Source of the DNA: Streptomyces sp. YIM 98790
GTDB taxonomy: Bacteria; Actinomycetota; Actinomycetes; Streptomycetales; Streptomycetaceae
Assembly: GCF_011421595.1 (NCBI RefSeq)
Contig: NZ_WTLH01000003.1
Coordinates: 17,441-81,440, forward strand
Direction of reading: 5' to 3'
Length of the DNA: 64,000 nucleotides
In this document: piece by piece, positions 53,305 to 61,271 of the stretch
Numbering within the stretch: position 1 is the stretch's first letter
How the letters are laid out: each line of letters begins with the position of its first letter
Position numbers and translations under genes: made by a program
Notes under the pieces: generated by a model
What the model was told of the DNA's origin: nothing
The model's input: only the letters and a program-made list of their open reading frames with translations
Database searches by the model: none

Positions 53305-54704
53305 ACCTTCCTGCCCTCCGACGTACTCAGCGCATCCGCTCCGCCGGTACCCTCCTCGGCCATCTCCAGCTCGCGTCTGCGCCGCCGGGACGGCAGCAGA
53401 CCCTGCGGGCGGTAGATCATCATGACCACCAGCAGCGCGCCCAGATACATGTACCGGTCCTGCGCCGGCACCCAGTCCCGCAGCGCCTCCGGCAACCAGA
53501 TCAGGATCGCCGCGCCCAGCAGCACACCCGGAATCGAGCCCATCCCGCCGAAGATCACATACGACAGCACCAGAATGGAGAACAGCAGCACGAACAGCTC
53601 GGAGTTGATGTATCCCAGCTTGCTCGCGTAGATCACCCCGGCCACACCCGAGGTGGAGGCCCCGATGGCGAACGCCAGCAGCTTGAAGCGCACCGTGTCC
53701 ACCCCGGTCGCGGCGGCCGCCACCTCGTCCTCCCGGATCGCGGTCCACGCCCGGCCCACCCGGGAATGCTCCAGCCGCACGAAGAGGAAGATCAGCAGCA
53801 CGATCACGGCCAGCAGGAGCCAGTAGTACGGCTTGGTGTCCAGACCCCAGCGATAGCTGAAGAAGCCCAGATCGATTTCGAACCGGTCCACCGAGGCACC
53901 CGAGGTACCACCCGTCACCTCACGCCAGTTCTTGGCCGCCAGGTACACGATCTCGTGGAAGCCCAGCGTCACGATCGCCAGATAGTCGCCGCGCAATCGC
54001 AGCGTCGGCGCGCCCAGCAGTACACCGGCGACCAGACAGGTCACCACCGCGATCGGGATCACCAGGAAGTTGTTCAGCACCACCGGCGGCTCCACCGGCA
54101 GCGAACCCGTCCAGAACGCCGCGCTGTAGGCGCCGATCGCGAAGAAGGCGATGAAGCCCAGATCCAGCATGCCGGCCCAGCCGACCACCACGTTCAGGCC
54201 GATCACCAGCAGCACATAGATGCCGATCTGGTCCACCAGCACCGTCCGCCAGTAGGGCGTCACCAGCAGCGGCAGCACCACCAGGAACACCGCCACCGCG
54301 GTCAGCACCAGCCAGCGCACCAGGGGCCTGCCCCGCCACGCCTCCCGGCCCTGGGACAGCGGACCGGACGACGCCGACCGCGCCTGCTCCCTGGTCCACG
54401 ACCAGGCCGCGCCGATCTGCTCGCTGACGAACTCCCGCATCACCCAGACCAGCAGGGCGGCGCCCAGCCAGATCCACATCCCGGTGCCGGTGGTGTTCTC
54501 CTTCAGCGCCAGGAAAATGTCCGAGCTCGTGCCCTCCCGGCCGGTGACCTGCGCACCGACCAGGGCCGTGCCCAGCAGCGCCGCCAGCCGCCGCCACCGC
54601 GGCTGCTGGTACCAGCGGGTGGCGCGCAGCCTCACCGCCGCCGACATGTCCGGGCCGCCGCCGTCGCCGCCGCCCGGACGCTTGGAAACCGTCGTCGCTG
54701 TCAT
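53301..54704 (-). CDS. livM: Branched-chain amino-acid type ABC transporter, permease LivM
   Basis: 467 residues from ATG 54704 (MTATTVSKRPGG), overlapping the livH stop. The membrane core (about 155-430) has the LivM marks GYINSELFVLLFSILVLSYV, GGMGSIPGVLLGAAIL and RLRGDYLAIVTLGF. About 150 extra N-terminal residues with a Gly-rich start and two hydrophobic segments (LAALLGTALVGA, GMWIWLGAALLVWVM) make it longer than typical LivM, as in other streptomycetes. Forms the channel with LivH. The C-terminal cytoplasmic end is basic then acidic (SRRRRRELEMAEEGTGG). Confidence 0.92.
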   Translation of the reverse strand: MTATTVSKRPGGGDGGGPDMSAAVRLRATRWYQQPRWRRLAALLGTALVGAQVTGREGTSSDIFLALKENTTGTGMWIWLGAALLVWVMREFVSEQIGAAWSWTREQARSASSGPLSQGREAWRGRPLVRWLVLTAVAVFLVVLPLLVTPYWRTVLVDQIGIYVLLVIGLNVVVGWAGMLDLGFIAFFAIGAYSAAFWTGSLPVEPPVVLNNFLVIPIAVVTCLVAGVLLGAPTLRLRGDYLAIVTLGFHEIVYLAAKNWREVTGGTSGASVDRFEIDLGFFSYRWGLDTKPYYWLLLAVIVLLIFLFVRLEHSRVGRAWTAIREDEVAAAATGVDTVRFKLLAFAIGASTSGVAGVIYASKLGYINSELFVLLFSILVLSYVIFGGMGSIPGVLLGAAILIWLPEALRDWVPAQDRYMYLGALLVVMMIYRPQGLLPSRRRRRELEMAEEGTGGADALSTSEGRKV

Positions 54705-55624
54705 GCCGCCCTCGCAACCCGCTCGCCGAGAATGCCGGTCGGCCGGAACATCAGCACCAGCACCAGGGCGGCGAACGCGCCCACGTACCGCCACGCGTCA
54801 CCGAACACGTCGACCGTGAACGCCTCCACCACGCCGAGCAGCAGCCCGCCGAGCATGGCTCCGCGCACATTGCCGATGCCGCCGAGCACTGCCGCGGCGA
54901 ACGCCGTGATGCCCGGCAGAAAGCCCATGGTGGGAAAGACCTGCACATTGGTGCCGAACAGAAAACCGGCCACCCCGCCCATCAGGCCGCCCAGCACAAA
55001 GGTGCGGGAGACCACCTTGTCGATGTCCACGCCCATCAGCGAGGCCACCTCCGGGTCCTGGGCCACCGCCCGGATGCCCGACCCCAGCTTGGTGCGGTTC
55101 ACCACGTAGTCGACCCCGAACAGCATCACCACCGCCGAGCCGAGGATCAGCAGCTGGGTGATGTTCAGCGAGGTGCCGAAAACGGTCAGGACCCGCTTGT
55201 TCTCGTACGTCGACGGCATCGGCACGGCGTTCCGGCCGAAGATCTTGCCCGCCAGGTTGTAGAGGAAGAACGAGGCGCCGATCGCGGTGATCAGGAAGAC
55301 CAGCCGTGGCGCCCGGCGTCTGCGCAGCGGCCGGTAGGCCACCTTTTCCAGGAAGTACGCCACGGTGCCGCCGAGCGCCGCACCGCCGAGGATGCCCAGC
55401 AGCACATAGCCGACGGACTGCAGTCCGGAGGGGTCGGCGACGGGTGCCACCAGGGTCAGGACGATCAGGCCGCCGAAGCCGCCCGACATGAAGACTTCAC
55501 TGTGCGCGAAGTTGAGCAGTTGGAGAACGCCGTAGACAAGTGTGTAACCGATGGCGATCACGGCGTAGAGAGAGCCGAGCACCAGTCCCAGGACGAAGAC
55601 GTCCCAGATGTCGTTGATGGTCAT
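54701..55624 (-). CDS. livH: Branched-chain amino-acid type ABC transporter, permease LivH
   Basis: 307 residues from ATG 55624 (MTINDIWDVFVLGLVLGSLY), with AAGGA about ten bases upstream; an in-frame ATG at 55648 is possible. Eight or so membrane helices; marks are GYTLVYGVLQLLNFAHSEV, and GNVRGAMLGGLLLGVVEAF near the end. Pairs with LivM. First gene of the transporter unit after livK, separated from it by a 133-base spacer holding a strong hairpin, so its expression is probably a fraction of livK read-through. Confidence 0.92.
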   Translation of the reverse strand: MTINDIWDVFVLGLVLGSLYAVIAIGYTLVYGVLQLLNFAHSEVFMSGGFGGLIVLTLVAPVADPSGLQSVGYVLLGILGGAALGGTVAYFLEKVAYRPLRRRRAPRLVFLITAIGASFFLYNLAGKIFGRNAVPMPSTYENKRVLTVFGTSLNITQLLILGSAVVMLFGVDYVVNRTKLGSGIRAVAQDPEVASLMGVDIDKVVSRTFVLGGLMGGVAGFLFGTNVQVFPTMGFLPGITAFAAAVLGGIGNVRGAMLGGLLLGVVEAFTVDVFGDAWRYVGAFAALVLVLMFRPTGILGERVARAA

Positions 55625-55693
55625 CGAGGGCACATCCTTGTGAGGCACCGCCGCCGGGCCGGCTCGGCCGGGGACGGCGGTGGACAGCGGAGC

Positions 55694-55723
55694 GGCGGGG
55701 CGTGGGATCGGCCACGCCCCGCC
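55694..55723 (-). terminator. Partial terminator between livK and livH
   Basis: Perfect 12-base arms GGCGGGGCGTGG (55694-55705) and complement (55712-55723), loop six bases, 35 bases after the livK stop. In such operons a hairpin here lets the binding protein be made in excess over the permease and ATPases. Confidence 0.75.
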
Positions 55724-55757
55724 TCAGCACGCGTTGGAGCGGGGAAACAGGCCGGCG

Positions 55758-56936
55758 TCAGCCGCCGGTCACCTCCGTGATGTCCCCGAGCGACGTGATG
55801 GCACCGCCGGTCACCTGGTACATGTAGATGCCCGCGCCGTTGTACTCACCGGTCTCGGTGAAGCTCAGCGTCTTGGCCACACCCTCGTGGGTGCCGGCCG
55901 CCAGCGCCTCGTAGACCGACTTGGCATCCGCGCCGTCGCCCAGCTCGGCGACCGCCTCGATGATCATCTTCGTGGCGTCGTAGGCCTCGGGCGAGTAGGT
56001 GCCCGGCTCGGCGTCGAACGCGGCCTTGTACCGGTCGATGAAGCTCTGGCCGGCCTCGTCCGTGGTCAGGTCACGGCAGGGGCAGCTCAGGTACCAGTTC
56101 TCGGCGGCGGCCCCGGCCAGGGAGACGAACTGCGGGTCCTTGACACCGTCGCCGCCGAGCCCGATGCCCTCGTAGCCGGCCTCGTTCAGCTTCACCGCCA
56201 GCGGGCCCGCCTGCGAGTAGTAGCCGGTGTAGGCCACCGCGCCGGCTCCGGACTCCACCACGGTGCGGGCGATGCCGCTGTGGTCCACGGTGTCGGCCGG
56301 GACGCTCTCCCGGACCACCTCGACACCGGCCTCCTCCAGGTGCTGCTGGGCCACGTCGGCCAGCCCCACCGCGTAGTCGTCGGTGTCGTCGATGAGCACC
56401 GCCTTGGCGATGTCCTGGGAGACGAAGAAGTCGGCGATCGCCTTGCCCTGCTCGGCGTCGCTCGGCACGGCGCGCAGGAAGGTCTTGAAGCCCTTCTCGG
56501 TCAGGTCGGGGCGGGTCGCCGACGGGGTCAGCGCGGCGATGCCGGCCTCGCCGTAGTTCGGCGCCGCGACCTCGGCGGCACCGGAGAAGGCCGGGCCGAC
56601 CACGGCGATCACGCCGGCGTCGATGGCCGACTGGGCGGCGGCGGTCGCCTTGCCCGGCTCGCCGCCGTCGTCCGCCTCGAAGAGCTCGAACTTGACGTCG
56701 TACTCGCCGGACTCGTTCGCCTCGTCGATGGCCAGCTGGACGCCGTTGACCATGTTGACGCCGAGCTGGACGTTGGGCCCGGACAGGGGCCCCTGGTAGG
56801 CGATCTTGAACGTCGCGCCGTCCCCGCCGCCGCCTCCGCCTCCACTGCCACCGTTGCTGTCATCACTGCAGGCGGTGAGGGCGAGGGCACCGATCGCGAA
56901 CGGTATCGCGAGTTTCGCGAGCCTCTTGGTGAGCAT
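55758..56936 (-). CDS. livK: Branched-chain amino-acid type ABC transporter, substrate-binding lipoprotein LivK
   Basis: 392 residues. A lipoprotein signal with lipobox LTAC (Cys 23) is followed by a Gly-rich linker (SNGGSGGGGGGG) that tethers the protein to the outer face of the membrane. The periplasmic-binding fold of the Leu/Ile/Val type follows: FKIAYQGPLSGPNVQLG, GVIAVVGPAFSGAAEVAAP, AVLIDDTDDYAVGLAD. It captures the ligand for LivHMGF; branched-chain amino acids by family, not proven. The start ATG 56936 has GGGGG about eight bases upstream. First gene of the liv transcript. Confidence 0.93.
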   Translation of the reverse strand: MLTKRLAKLAIPFAIGALALTACSDDSNGGSGGGGGGGDGATFKIAYQGPLSGPNVQLGVNMVNGVQLAIDEANESGEYDVKFELFEADDGGEPGKATAAAQSAIDAGVIAVVGPAFSGAAEVAAPNYGEAGIAALTPSATRPDLTEKGFKTFLRAVPSDAEQGKAIADFFVSQDIAKAVLIDDTDDYAVGLADVAQQHLEEAGVEVVRESVPADTVDHSGIARTVVESGAGAVAYTGYYSQAGPLAVKLNEAGYEGIGLGGDGVKDPQFVSLAGAAAENWYLSCPCRDLTTDEAGQSFIDRYKAAFDAEPGTYSPEAYDATKMIIEAVAELGDGADAKSVYEALAAGTHEGVAKTLSFTETGEYNGAGIYMYQVTGGAITSLGDITEVTGG

Positions 56937-57017
56937 GCAAACCCCCTGGACGAGTCCAGATCAGACGTCACCGCACGGGACCCGTGCTCAGGCGCACACT
57001 GGTGCGGCGTGCAGCGG

Positions 57018-57045
57018 AATCTATTGCCTTCACACAGATCACACA
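57018..57045 (-). promoter_or_regulatory. Candidate livK promoter with a 9-base direct repeat in its -35 region
   Basis: Minus strand TAGATT (57023-57018) is a good -10 but the -35 position is not consensus. There lie two direct copies of TGTGTGA with a period of nine (57045-57039 and 57036-57030), as for an activator or regulator site. A leader of about 75 bases would precede the livK ATG. Confidence 0.4.
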
Positions 57046-57214
57046 TAGACGGTCGAACCAGATGTGATCGCCTCGTGACCTCCGCCATGTGCCGGAAACA
57101 GAACGCGGCACTCCGCTGAGCGGACATCCGCCCCGACTCCCCCGCACACCGCCCGTACCACCAAAACCGCTGATCAGCCGGGCACTTCAAGCCCTGCCCA
57201 GGCACCGGCGACAG

Positions 57215-57260
57215 CAAACGGGAGCGCTCCGGATTCCGCAATCCGAGACGCTCCCGCTTG
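57215..57260 (-). terminator. Terminator of the ANTAR response-regulator gene
   Basis: Arms CGGGAGCG...CGGATT (57219-57235) and AATCCG...CGCTCCCG (57240-57256), loop CCGC, with a small internal bulge; the minus-strand read ends in TTTGCTG. It lies about 45-85 bases after the stop at 57303. Confidence 0.75.
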
Positions 57261-57302
57261 TCGTGACCAGAACAGCGATTTGCGGCTGTTACTAAGGTGC
57301 GT

Positions 57303-57971
57303 TCACTTCTTTTGCTGCTGACGCCGTTCTTCGGCATCGGCGAGAATTGCCTCCGCCACCTGCTTCATGGACAGCCGCCGGTCCATCGAGGTCTTCTGAA
57401 TCCAGCGGAAGGAGGCGGGCTCGGTCAGCCCGTACTGGGTCTGCAGCACACTCTTGGCCCGGTCCACCAGCTTGCGGGTCTCCAGCCGCTGGGTGAGATC
57501 GTCGACCTCGGCCGAGAGCGCCTTCAGCTCCGTGAAGCGGGAGACCGCGATCTCGATGGCGGGCACCACATCGCTCTTGGAGAACGGCTTCACCAGATAG
57601 GCCATGGCCCCGGCGTCCCGGGCCCGCTCGACCAGCTCCCGCTGGGAGAAGGCGGTCAGCATCAGCACCGGCGCGATGTTGTCGCCGGCGATCTTCTCGG
57701 CCGCCGAGATGCCGTCCATCACCGGCATCTTCACGTCCAGAATGACCAGGTCCGGCTTGTGCTCCCGGGCCAGGTCCACGGCCGTCTGGCCGTCCCCGGC
57801 CTCGCCCACCACGGTGTAGCCCTCTTCTTCGAGCATCTCTTTCAGGTCGAGCCGGATCAGCGCCTCGTCCTCGGCGATGACCACACGGGTGGTCTCCGGC
57901 GGTACGTGGGCGCTGGACTGTTCTGCCTCAACCGCCTCAACGGAAGGCTCAGGGACGTCGGCGGTGCTCAC
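57303..57971 (-). CDS. pdtaR: ANTAR-domain response regulator (PdtaR-like)
   Basis: 222 residues from GTG 57971, with GAGGAGC about seven bases upstream; the longer open frame reads through the tRNA on the opposite strand and is rejected. Receiver domain (about 30-150): acidic pair in VIAEDEALIR, phospho-acceptor Asp in DLVILDVKMPVMDG, Thr in MLTAFS, Lys in YLVKPFS. The C-terminal ANTAR RNA-binding domain runs from about 160 (TRKLVDRAKSVLQTQYGLTE to MDRRLSMKQVAEAIL). Such proteins bind paired hairpins in nascent RNA and prevent termination. The kinase partner is not in the window. The mycobacterial counterpart PdtaR lies in a similar pyk-to-polA neighbourhood. Confidence 0.93.
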   Translation of the reverse strand: MSTADVPEPSVEAVEAEQSSAHVPPETTRVVIAEDEALIRLDLKEMLEEEGYTVVGEAGDGQTAVDLAREHKPDLVILDVKMPVMDGISAAEKIAGDNIAPVLMLTAFSQRELVERARDAGAMAYLVKPFSKSDVVPAIEIAVSRFTELKALSAEVDDLTQRLETRKLVDRAKSVLQTQYGLTEPASFRWIQKTSMDRRLSMKQVAEAILADAEERRQQQKK

Positions 57972-58065
57972 AATGCTCCTCAGCTCATGCCAACCGGGCA
58001 TGAACGACTGTACCCAGTCGCTCGCTGCCCGTGTGAGCCGGTAGACTGCGCCCTGGCTTTGCCAG

Positions 58066-58150
58066 GCCGGGTTGGCGGAATCAGGCAGACGCCGAGGTCT
58101 CAAACACCTCTGCCCGCAAGGGCGTGCGGGTTCGAATCCCGCACCCGGCA
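58066..58150 (+). tRNA. tRNA-Leu, anticodon CAA
   Basis: Acceptor stem GCCGGGT (58066-58072) pairs with ACCCGGC (58143-58149), discriminator A at 58150, no encoded CCA. The anticodon stem GAGGT/ACCTC encloses CTCAAAC, so the anticodon is CAA, reading UUG. A long variable arm (TGCCCGCAAGGGCGT) and GCGGG-TTCGAAT-CCCGC T arm are those of a leucine tRNA. A -10 like TAGACT lies at 58042-58047, about ten bases before a likely transcription start; its -35 is poor. No attachment-site duplication of the 3' end was seen within the window. Confidence 0.95.
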
Positions 58151-58224
58151 CTCATGATCACCGGTCCGGGTGAAAGACGGCCGGTTCCTTCGGCACCCCA
58201 CGGGTCTCGTGCAACGCTTAGCTC

Positions 58225-59007
58225 ATGGAGCAGTACCCACCGTCCGTCCGCTCCGCGGCCCTGGCCATGATCCGCCAGGGCGCTTCCTACGCCGACGTGA
58301 CCGAGCGCTTCGGCGTCCCGCGTGGCACTCTCGGCTGGTGGCGGTCGCAGGAGCGTCGCGCCCTCGGTATTCCGGTACCGGATCACCGTCCCGACTGTCC
58401 CAGGTGCCAGGGCCGCCCGTTCGGCCACAGCGCGTACAGCTACCTGCTCGGCCTGTACCTCGGAGACGGCCACATCATCTCCCGGGGCAAGCAGCACCAC
58501 CTGTCCCTCTTCTGCTCCGCCCGATGGCCTGGCCTGGTCCAGGCGGCAGAAGAGGCGATGCAGGCCGTGATGAGCCGGCCAAGGATCAGCCGACGGACCC
58601 GGAACGGCTGTGTCGAGGTCAAGTCGTTCTCACGGCACTGGGTGTGCATGTTCCCGCAGCACGGTCCCGGCAGGAAACACGAGCGGCGGATCGTGCTGGA
58701 GTCCTGGCAGGAGACCATCGTGGACGAACACCCGTGGGAATTCGTCCGCGGCCTGATCCACTCGGACGGGAGCAGGGTCACGAACTGGGTGGTGCGCACC
58801 ATTGGCGGGGAACCCAAACGCTATGAGTACCCGAGATACTTCTTCACCAACACCTCCGTCGACATCATGGCGCTTTTCACCGGCACACTCGACAGGCTCG
58901 GTGTCGAATGGCGAAGCCTGCGCCAGCACCGCAGGGCCGTGACCGTCTCCATCGCACGGCGGGAGTCGGTGGCGCTGCTGGATGCGCGTGTCGGGGCGAA
59001 GTACTGA
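58225..59007 (+). CDS. Free-standing LAGLIDADG-type protein with N-terminal helix-turn-helix
   Basis: 260 residues. Residues 8-45 form a helix-turn-helix (SYADVTERFGVPRGTLGWW); C58 and C61 (DCPRC) may bind a metal. Two LAGLIDADG-like motifs follow: YLLGLYLGDG (73-82, D81) and FVRGLIHSDG (173-182, D181), 100 residues apart as in a single-chain homing endonuclease, with both acidic residues kept. Relatives annotated as transcriptional regulators are common in streptomycetes; WhiA shows that the fold can also act without cutting. It stands alone, not inside an intron or intein, 74 bases after tRNA-Leu and with no clear ribosome-binding site. Whether it cuts DNA is open. Confidence 0.82.
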   Translation: MEQYPPSVRSAALAMIRQGASYADVTERFGVPRGTLGWWRSQERRALGIPVPDHRPDCPRCQGRPFGHSAYSYLLGLYLGDGHIISRGKQHHLSLFCSARWPGLVQAAEEAMQAVMSRPRISRRTRNGCVEVKSFSRHWVCMFPQHGPGRKHERRIVLESWQETIVDEHPWEFVRGLIHSDGSRVTNWVVRTIGGEPKRYEYPRYFFTNTSVDIMALFTGTLDRLGVEWRSLRQHRRAVTVSIARRESVALLDARVGAKY

Positions 59008-59964
59008 TCAGGGGGCGGGGTCGGGCTGGCGGGGGACGGTGAGGGCCTGCTCGGACCCGCCCGCCGGTCCGGCGGGAGCGGTCTCCGGCCCGGCACCGGG
59101 CCCGTAGGCCTCGTGCGGCGGGGTGTTGAGCCACAGGCGGCGGCCGACGACCAGCCAGATGATCCAGGAGGCGGCGATGAAGCCGGTCAGCCCGACCAGG
59201 GTGTTGGAGAGGAACTCCCCGACCGGGACGGGCTCCACGGTGGCCTTGTCGACCCAGTGGGGGCCGTTCCAGTTCCAGTCCATGGGCGCGCCCTCGATGA
59301 ACCGGGCCCAGCCGGTCCAGGCGAAAATGCGGCAGGCCCCGTAGAGGAAGTACGCCCGGTAGCAGGCGAGCATCACCCGGTCGGACATGTGCAGGCGGCG
59401 CCGGAACCAGCCCCAGGCGGGGTCGGAGGTGACGACGCTGTGGAAGAAGTACTGCGCGCGCAGGGCCTTGAAGCTGAACAGCACGAGGACGAGCCAGAAG
59501 AGATCCCAGACCAGTCCCAGGCTGCCGTAGTAGGCGGCGGCGTCGCCGTAGCGGCCTGCCTGGGCGGCGTAGGCCCACATGCTGACGGTGTACTGCTGAT
59601 CGGTGAACGGGAAGAAGACCATGGTGCCGACGCTGTCGAAGATGTCGGTCAGCACATGGGCGGCGGTGCCGATCAGCAGGCCGAGGGACCATTCGCGGCT
59701 CTTGAAGACCCACAGCACCAGCAGGGAGATCACCACGGCGTACATCAGGGAGTGGGTGGGGCCGACGCCGGGCCAGCCGCGGTGGTACTCCCAGGGATTG
59801 TCCTGCGCCTGGAGGACGAAGCCGCCGAGCTGGATGCCGTAGACCGGCAGCTTGGTCAGCATGTCCGGGGAGAGGCAGCCGATCAGGATGGCCAGGAAGG
59901 ACACCTTGACCTTGGTGTGCTTGTGCAGCAGATAGCTTTCGAGTTCGTGGGCGGCCCAGCTCAC
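59008..59964 (-). CDS. Membrane-bound metal-dependent hydrolase-like protein (YdjM/DUF457-DUF4184 type)
   Basis: 318 residues from GTG 59964, overlapping the upstream small gene's stop (GTGA). The start VSWAAHELESYLLHKHTKVK and GCLSPDMLTK, GPTHSLMYAVVISLLVLWVF, GTAAHVLTDIFDSVGTMVFF give spaced His and Asp residues on membrane helices, the pattern of the putative inner-membrane metal hydrolase family. Four or five helices in all (others at LVWDLFWLVLVLFSF and NTLVGLTGFIAASWIIWLVVG), with a Pro/Gly-rich cytoplasmic tail. Substrate and activity are not known. Ends against the LAGLIDADG gene, whose stop is at 59007 (tail to tail with no spacer). Confidence 0.8.
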   Translation of the reverse strand: MSWAAHELESYLLHKHTKVKVSFLAILIGCLSPDMLTKLPVYGIQLGGFVLQAQDNPWEYHRGWPGVGPTHSLMYAVVISLLVLWVFKSREWSLGLLIGTAAHVLTDIFDSVGTMVFFPFTDQQYTVSMWAYAAQAGRYGDAAAYYGSLGLVWDLFWLVLVLFSFKALRAQYFFHSVVTSDPAWGWFRRRLHMSDRVMLACYRAYFLYGACRIFAWTGWARFIEGAPMDWNWNGPHWVDKATVEPVPVGEFLSNTLVGLTGFIAASWIIWLVVGRRLWLNTPPHEAYGPGAGPETAPAGPAGGSEQALTVPRQPDPAP

Positions 59965-60212
59965 CGCGTCTCCTCCCCGGAGCCGGTGCGGCTCTTGCGG
60001 CGGCGGTCGGCGATCCACCCGGCCACGGCGACGCACACGATGGTGATCGCCGGGCCGGACAGCCAGTTGAGGATCGGTGTGGTGAACAGCGCCCCGCCGA
60101 CCAGGAGGATGAACACGGCCGCGGCATAACCCGCCTTCTCGGCCGGTCCGGTGCGGTGTACCGGTCCGGCGGGCGCGGCTCCCGGCGCCTGCGGGTCCGT
60201 GGTGGTGGTCAT
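59961..60212 (-). CDS. Small two-helix membrane protein
   Basis: 83 residues: a Pro/Thr-rich start, two hydrophobic segments (AAAVFILLVGGALFTTPIL and AITIVCVAVAGWIADRR) and a basic end. No recognised family. It is translationally coupled (GTGA) to the hydrolase-like membrane protein that follows and is probably its accessory or a membrane anchor. The ATG is at 60212. The 99-base spacer upstream contains a CATAC-TCG-GTATG palindrome (60271-60283). Confidence 0.7.
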   Translation of the reverse strand: MTTTTDPQAPGAAPAGPVHRTGPAEKAGYAAAVFILLVGGALFTTPILNWLSGPAITIVCVAVAGWIADRRRKSRTGSGEETR

Positions 60213-60311
60213 CGGTGTGTTCTCCCCCTGGGCGGTCGCGGCGCCGCCGTCACCCCGGCGGCTCGCTGTCCATACTCGGTATGCGGCTCGCCGGGCATCA
60301 TACTGGGATGC

Positions 60312-61271
60312 TCACAACTCCCAGGGGTGGGTGTCGAGGTAGGTCCCGGCGCGTCCGGCGTCCCAGGCGCCGTCGGCGACGACGATGCGGTAGCGGTAGG
60401 CGAAGGTGTCGCCGGGGGCCAGTGCGAACTCGTCGAAGAACGCCCAGGAGAAGGCGACGGTGGGCCAGGGGGTGGAGCGCACGAACCAGTGCGAGGGGTG
60501 GATCGAGCCTTCGTTCTCCGGGTGGTGGGAGAAGAGCAGGGTGGAGTGGCCGTCGGTCTCGTCGTGTTCGGCGGTGAAGCCCAGCCAGGGGGCCTGGGCG
60601 GCGGGGGTGCCCATGACGTTCTCGTCGGTGTCCGGGCCCTTGGGGGTGAGGACCTGGCCGCCGGTGAAGTCGCGCGGGCCGCGCCACTGGAGGCCGGTGT
60701 AGCCGGCCATGTGGCGGCCGGCGGTGGTGGGGCTGCCGAAGCGGAGGGGTTCGCCGTCACCGCGCACATTGGTCAGCGCGATGCCCCATTCGAGGATCCA
60801 GGCGCCTTCGGCGGGGTCGGCGGAGTGCACGGCGAGGGTGCGCTGTTCCTGGGCCCATTCCTGGCCGCCGTGGTTGATCCAGGTGAGGGATTCGGCGAGG
60901 TGGACGCGGTGCGGGTGGGCGTCGACGGCGGTGAAGCCGTTGTGCCGCATCCAGCCGACGCGTTCCGGGATGCGCTGGTATCCGGCGGGGTGGATGTAGG
61001 AGTTGCCGCCCCAGAAGTTCTGCTCGGAGAGGTGACTGGCGGTCATCTGGATGCCCTTGTGCCAGCGGTGGTCGCTGGGGCGGTAGCCGGTGACCACGTG
61101 TCCGGAGAGGGTGCGCACGGGGTGGGCGTAGGGCTTGCGGGATTCGTAGGGCTCGGGGTCGGGGCGGTAGACGTAGGAGAGGATCTCGACCGGTTCTCCG
61201 CCGCCGGGTGCGGTGGCCCGGACGGCGACGCGTTCGCCGTGGGTGTGGGTGACGGTCAGCTGTGCGGTCAC
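60312..61271 (-). CDS. PmoA-family (DUF6807) protein
   Basis: 319 residues from GTG 61271, overlapping the stop of the oxidoreductase gene (GTGA). Marks of the PmoA-like family: HPVRTLSGHVVTGYRPSDHRWHKGI, NFWGGNSY, GWMRHNGF, LTWINHGGQEWAQEQRTL, and AFFDEFALAPGDTFAYRYRI near the end. The family is a beta-sandwich resembling carbohydrate-active or galactose-mutarotase folds; its activity is not established, and despite the name it is unrelated to methane oxidation. Pairing with a Gfo/Idh/MocA dehydrogenase and a LacI-type operator points to sugar or sugar-acid breakdown. Confidence 0.82.
   Translation of the reverse strand: MTAQLTVTHTHGERVAVRATAPGGGEPVEILSYVYRPDPEPYESRKPYAHPVRTLSGHVVTGYRPSDHRWHKGIQMTASHLSEQNFWGGNSYIHPAGYQRIPERVGWMRHNGFTAVDAHPHRVHLAESLTWINHGGQEWAQEQRTLAVHSADPAEGAWILEWGIALTNVRGDGEPLRFGSPTTAGRHMAGYTGLQWRGPRDFTGGQVLTPKGPDTDENVMGTPAAQAPWLGFTAEHDETDGHSTLLFSHHPENEGSIHPSHWFVRSTPWPTVAFSWAFFDEFALAPGDTFAYRYRIVVADGAWDAGRAGTYLDTHPWEL

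Larger units (their letters stand above)
56937..57302. other. Spacer between livK and the response-regulator gene
   Basis: 366 bases without a gene. From the livK side it contains a leader, a candidate -10 TAGATT, and a tandem 9-base repeat; from the other side it holds the terminator of the response-regulator gene at 57215-57260. Short open frames here (such as 57089-57295) lack start signals and are rejected. Confidence 0.6.

Noticed and set aside
52309..53748. 479-residue livG and 497-residue livM (53301-54794) long forms
   Set aside because: The extra N-terminal parts are shadow frames of the upstream genes; the short forms start in ATGA overlaps.
58066..58150. tRNA-Leu as attachment site of an integrated element
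   Set aside because: No integrase, no repeated 3' end of the tRNA found in the window, and the flanking genes look like core chromosome.
57303..58151. 282-residue version of the response regulator
   Set aside because: The extension reads antisense through the tRNA gene; GTG 57971 has a proper ribosome-binding site.
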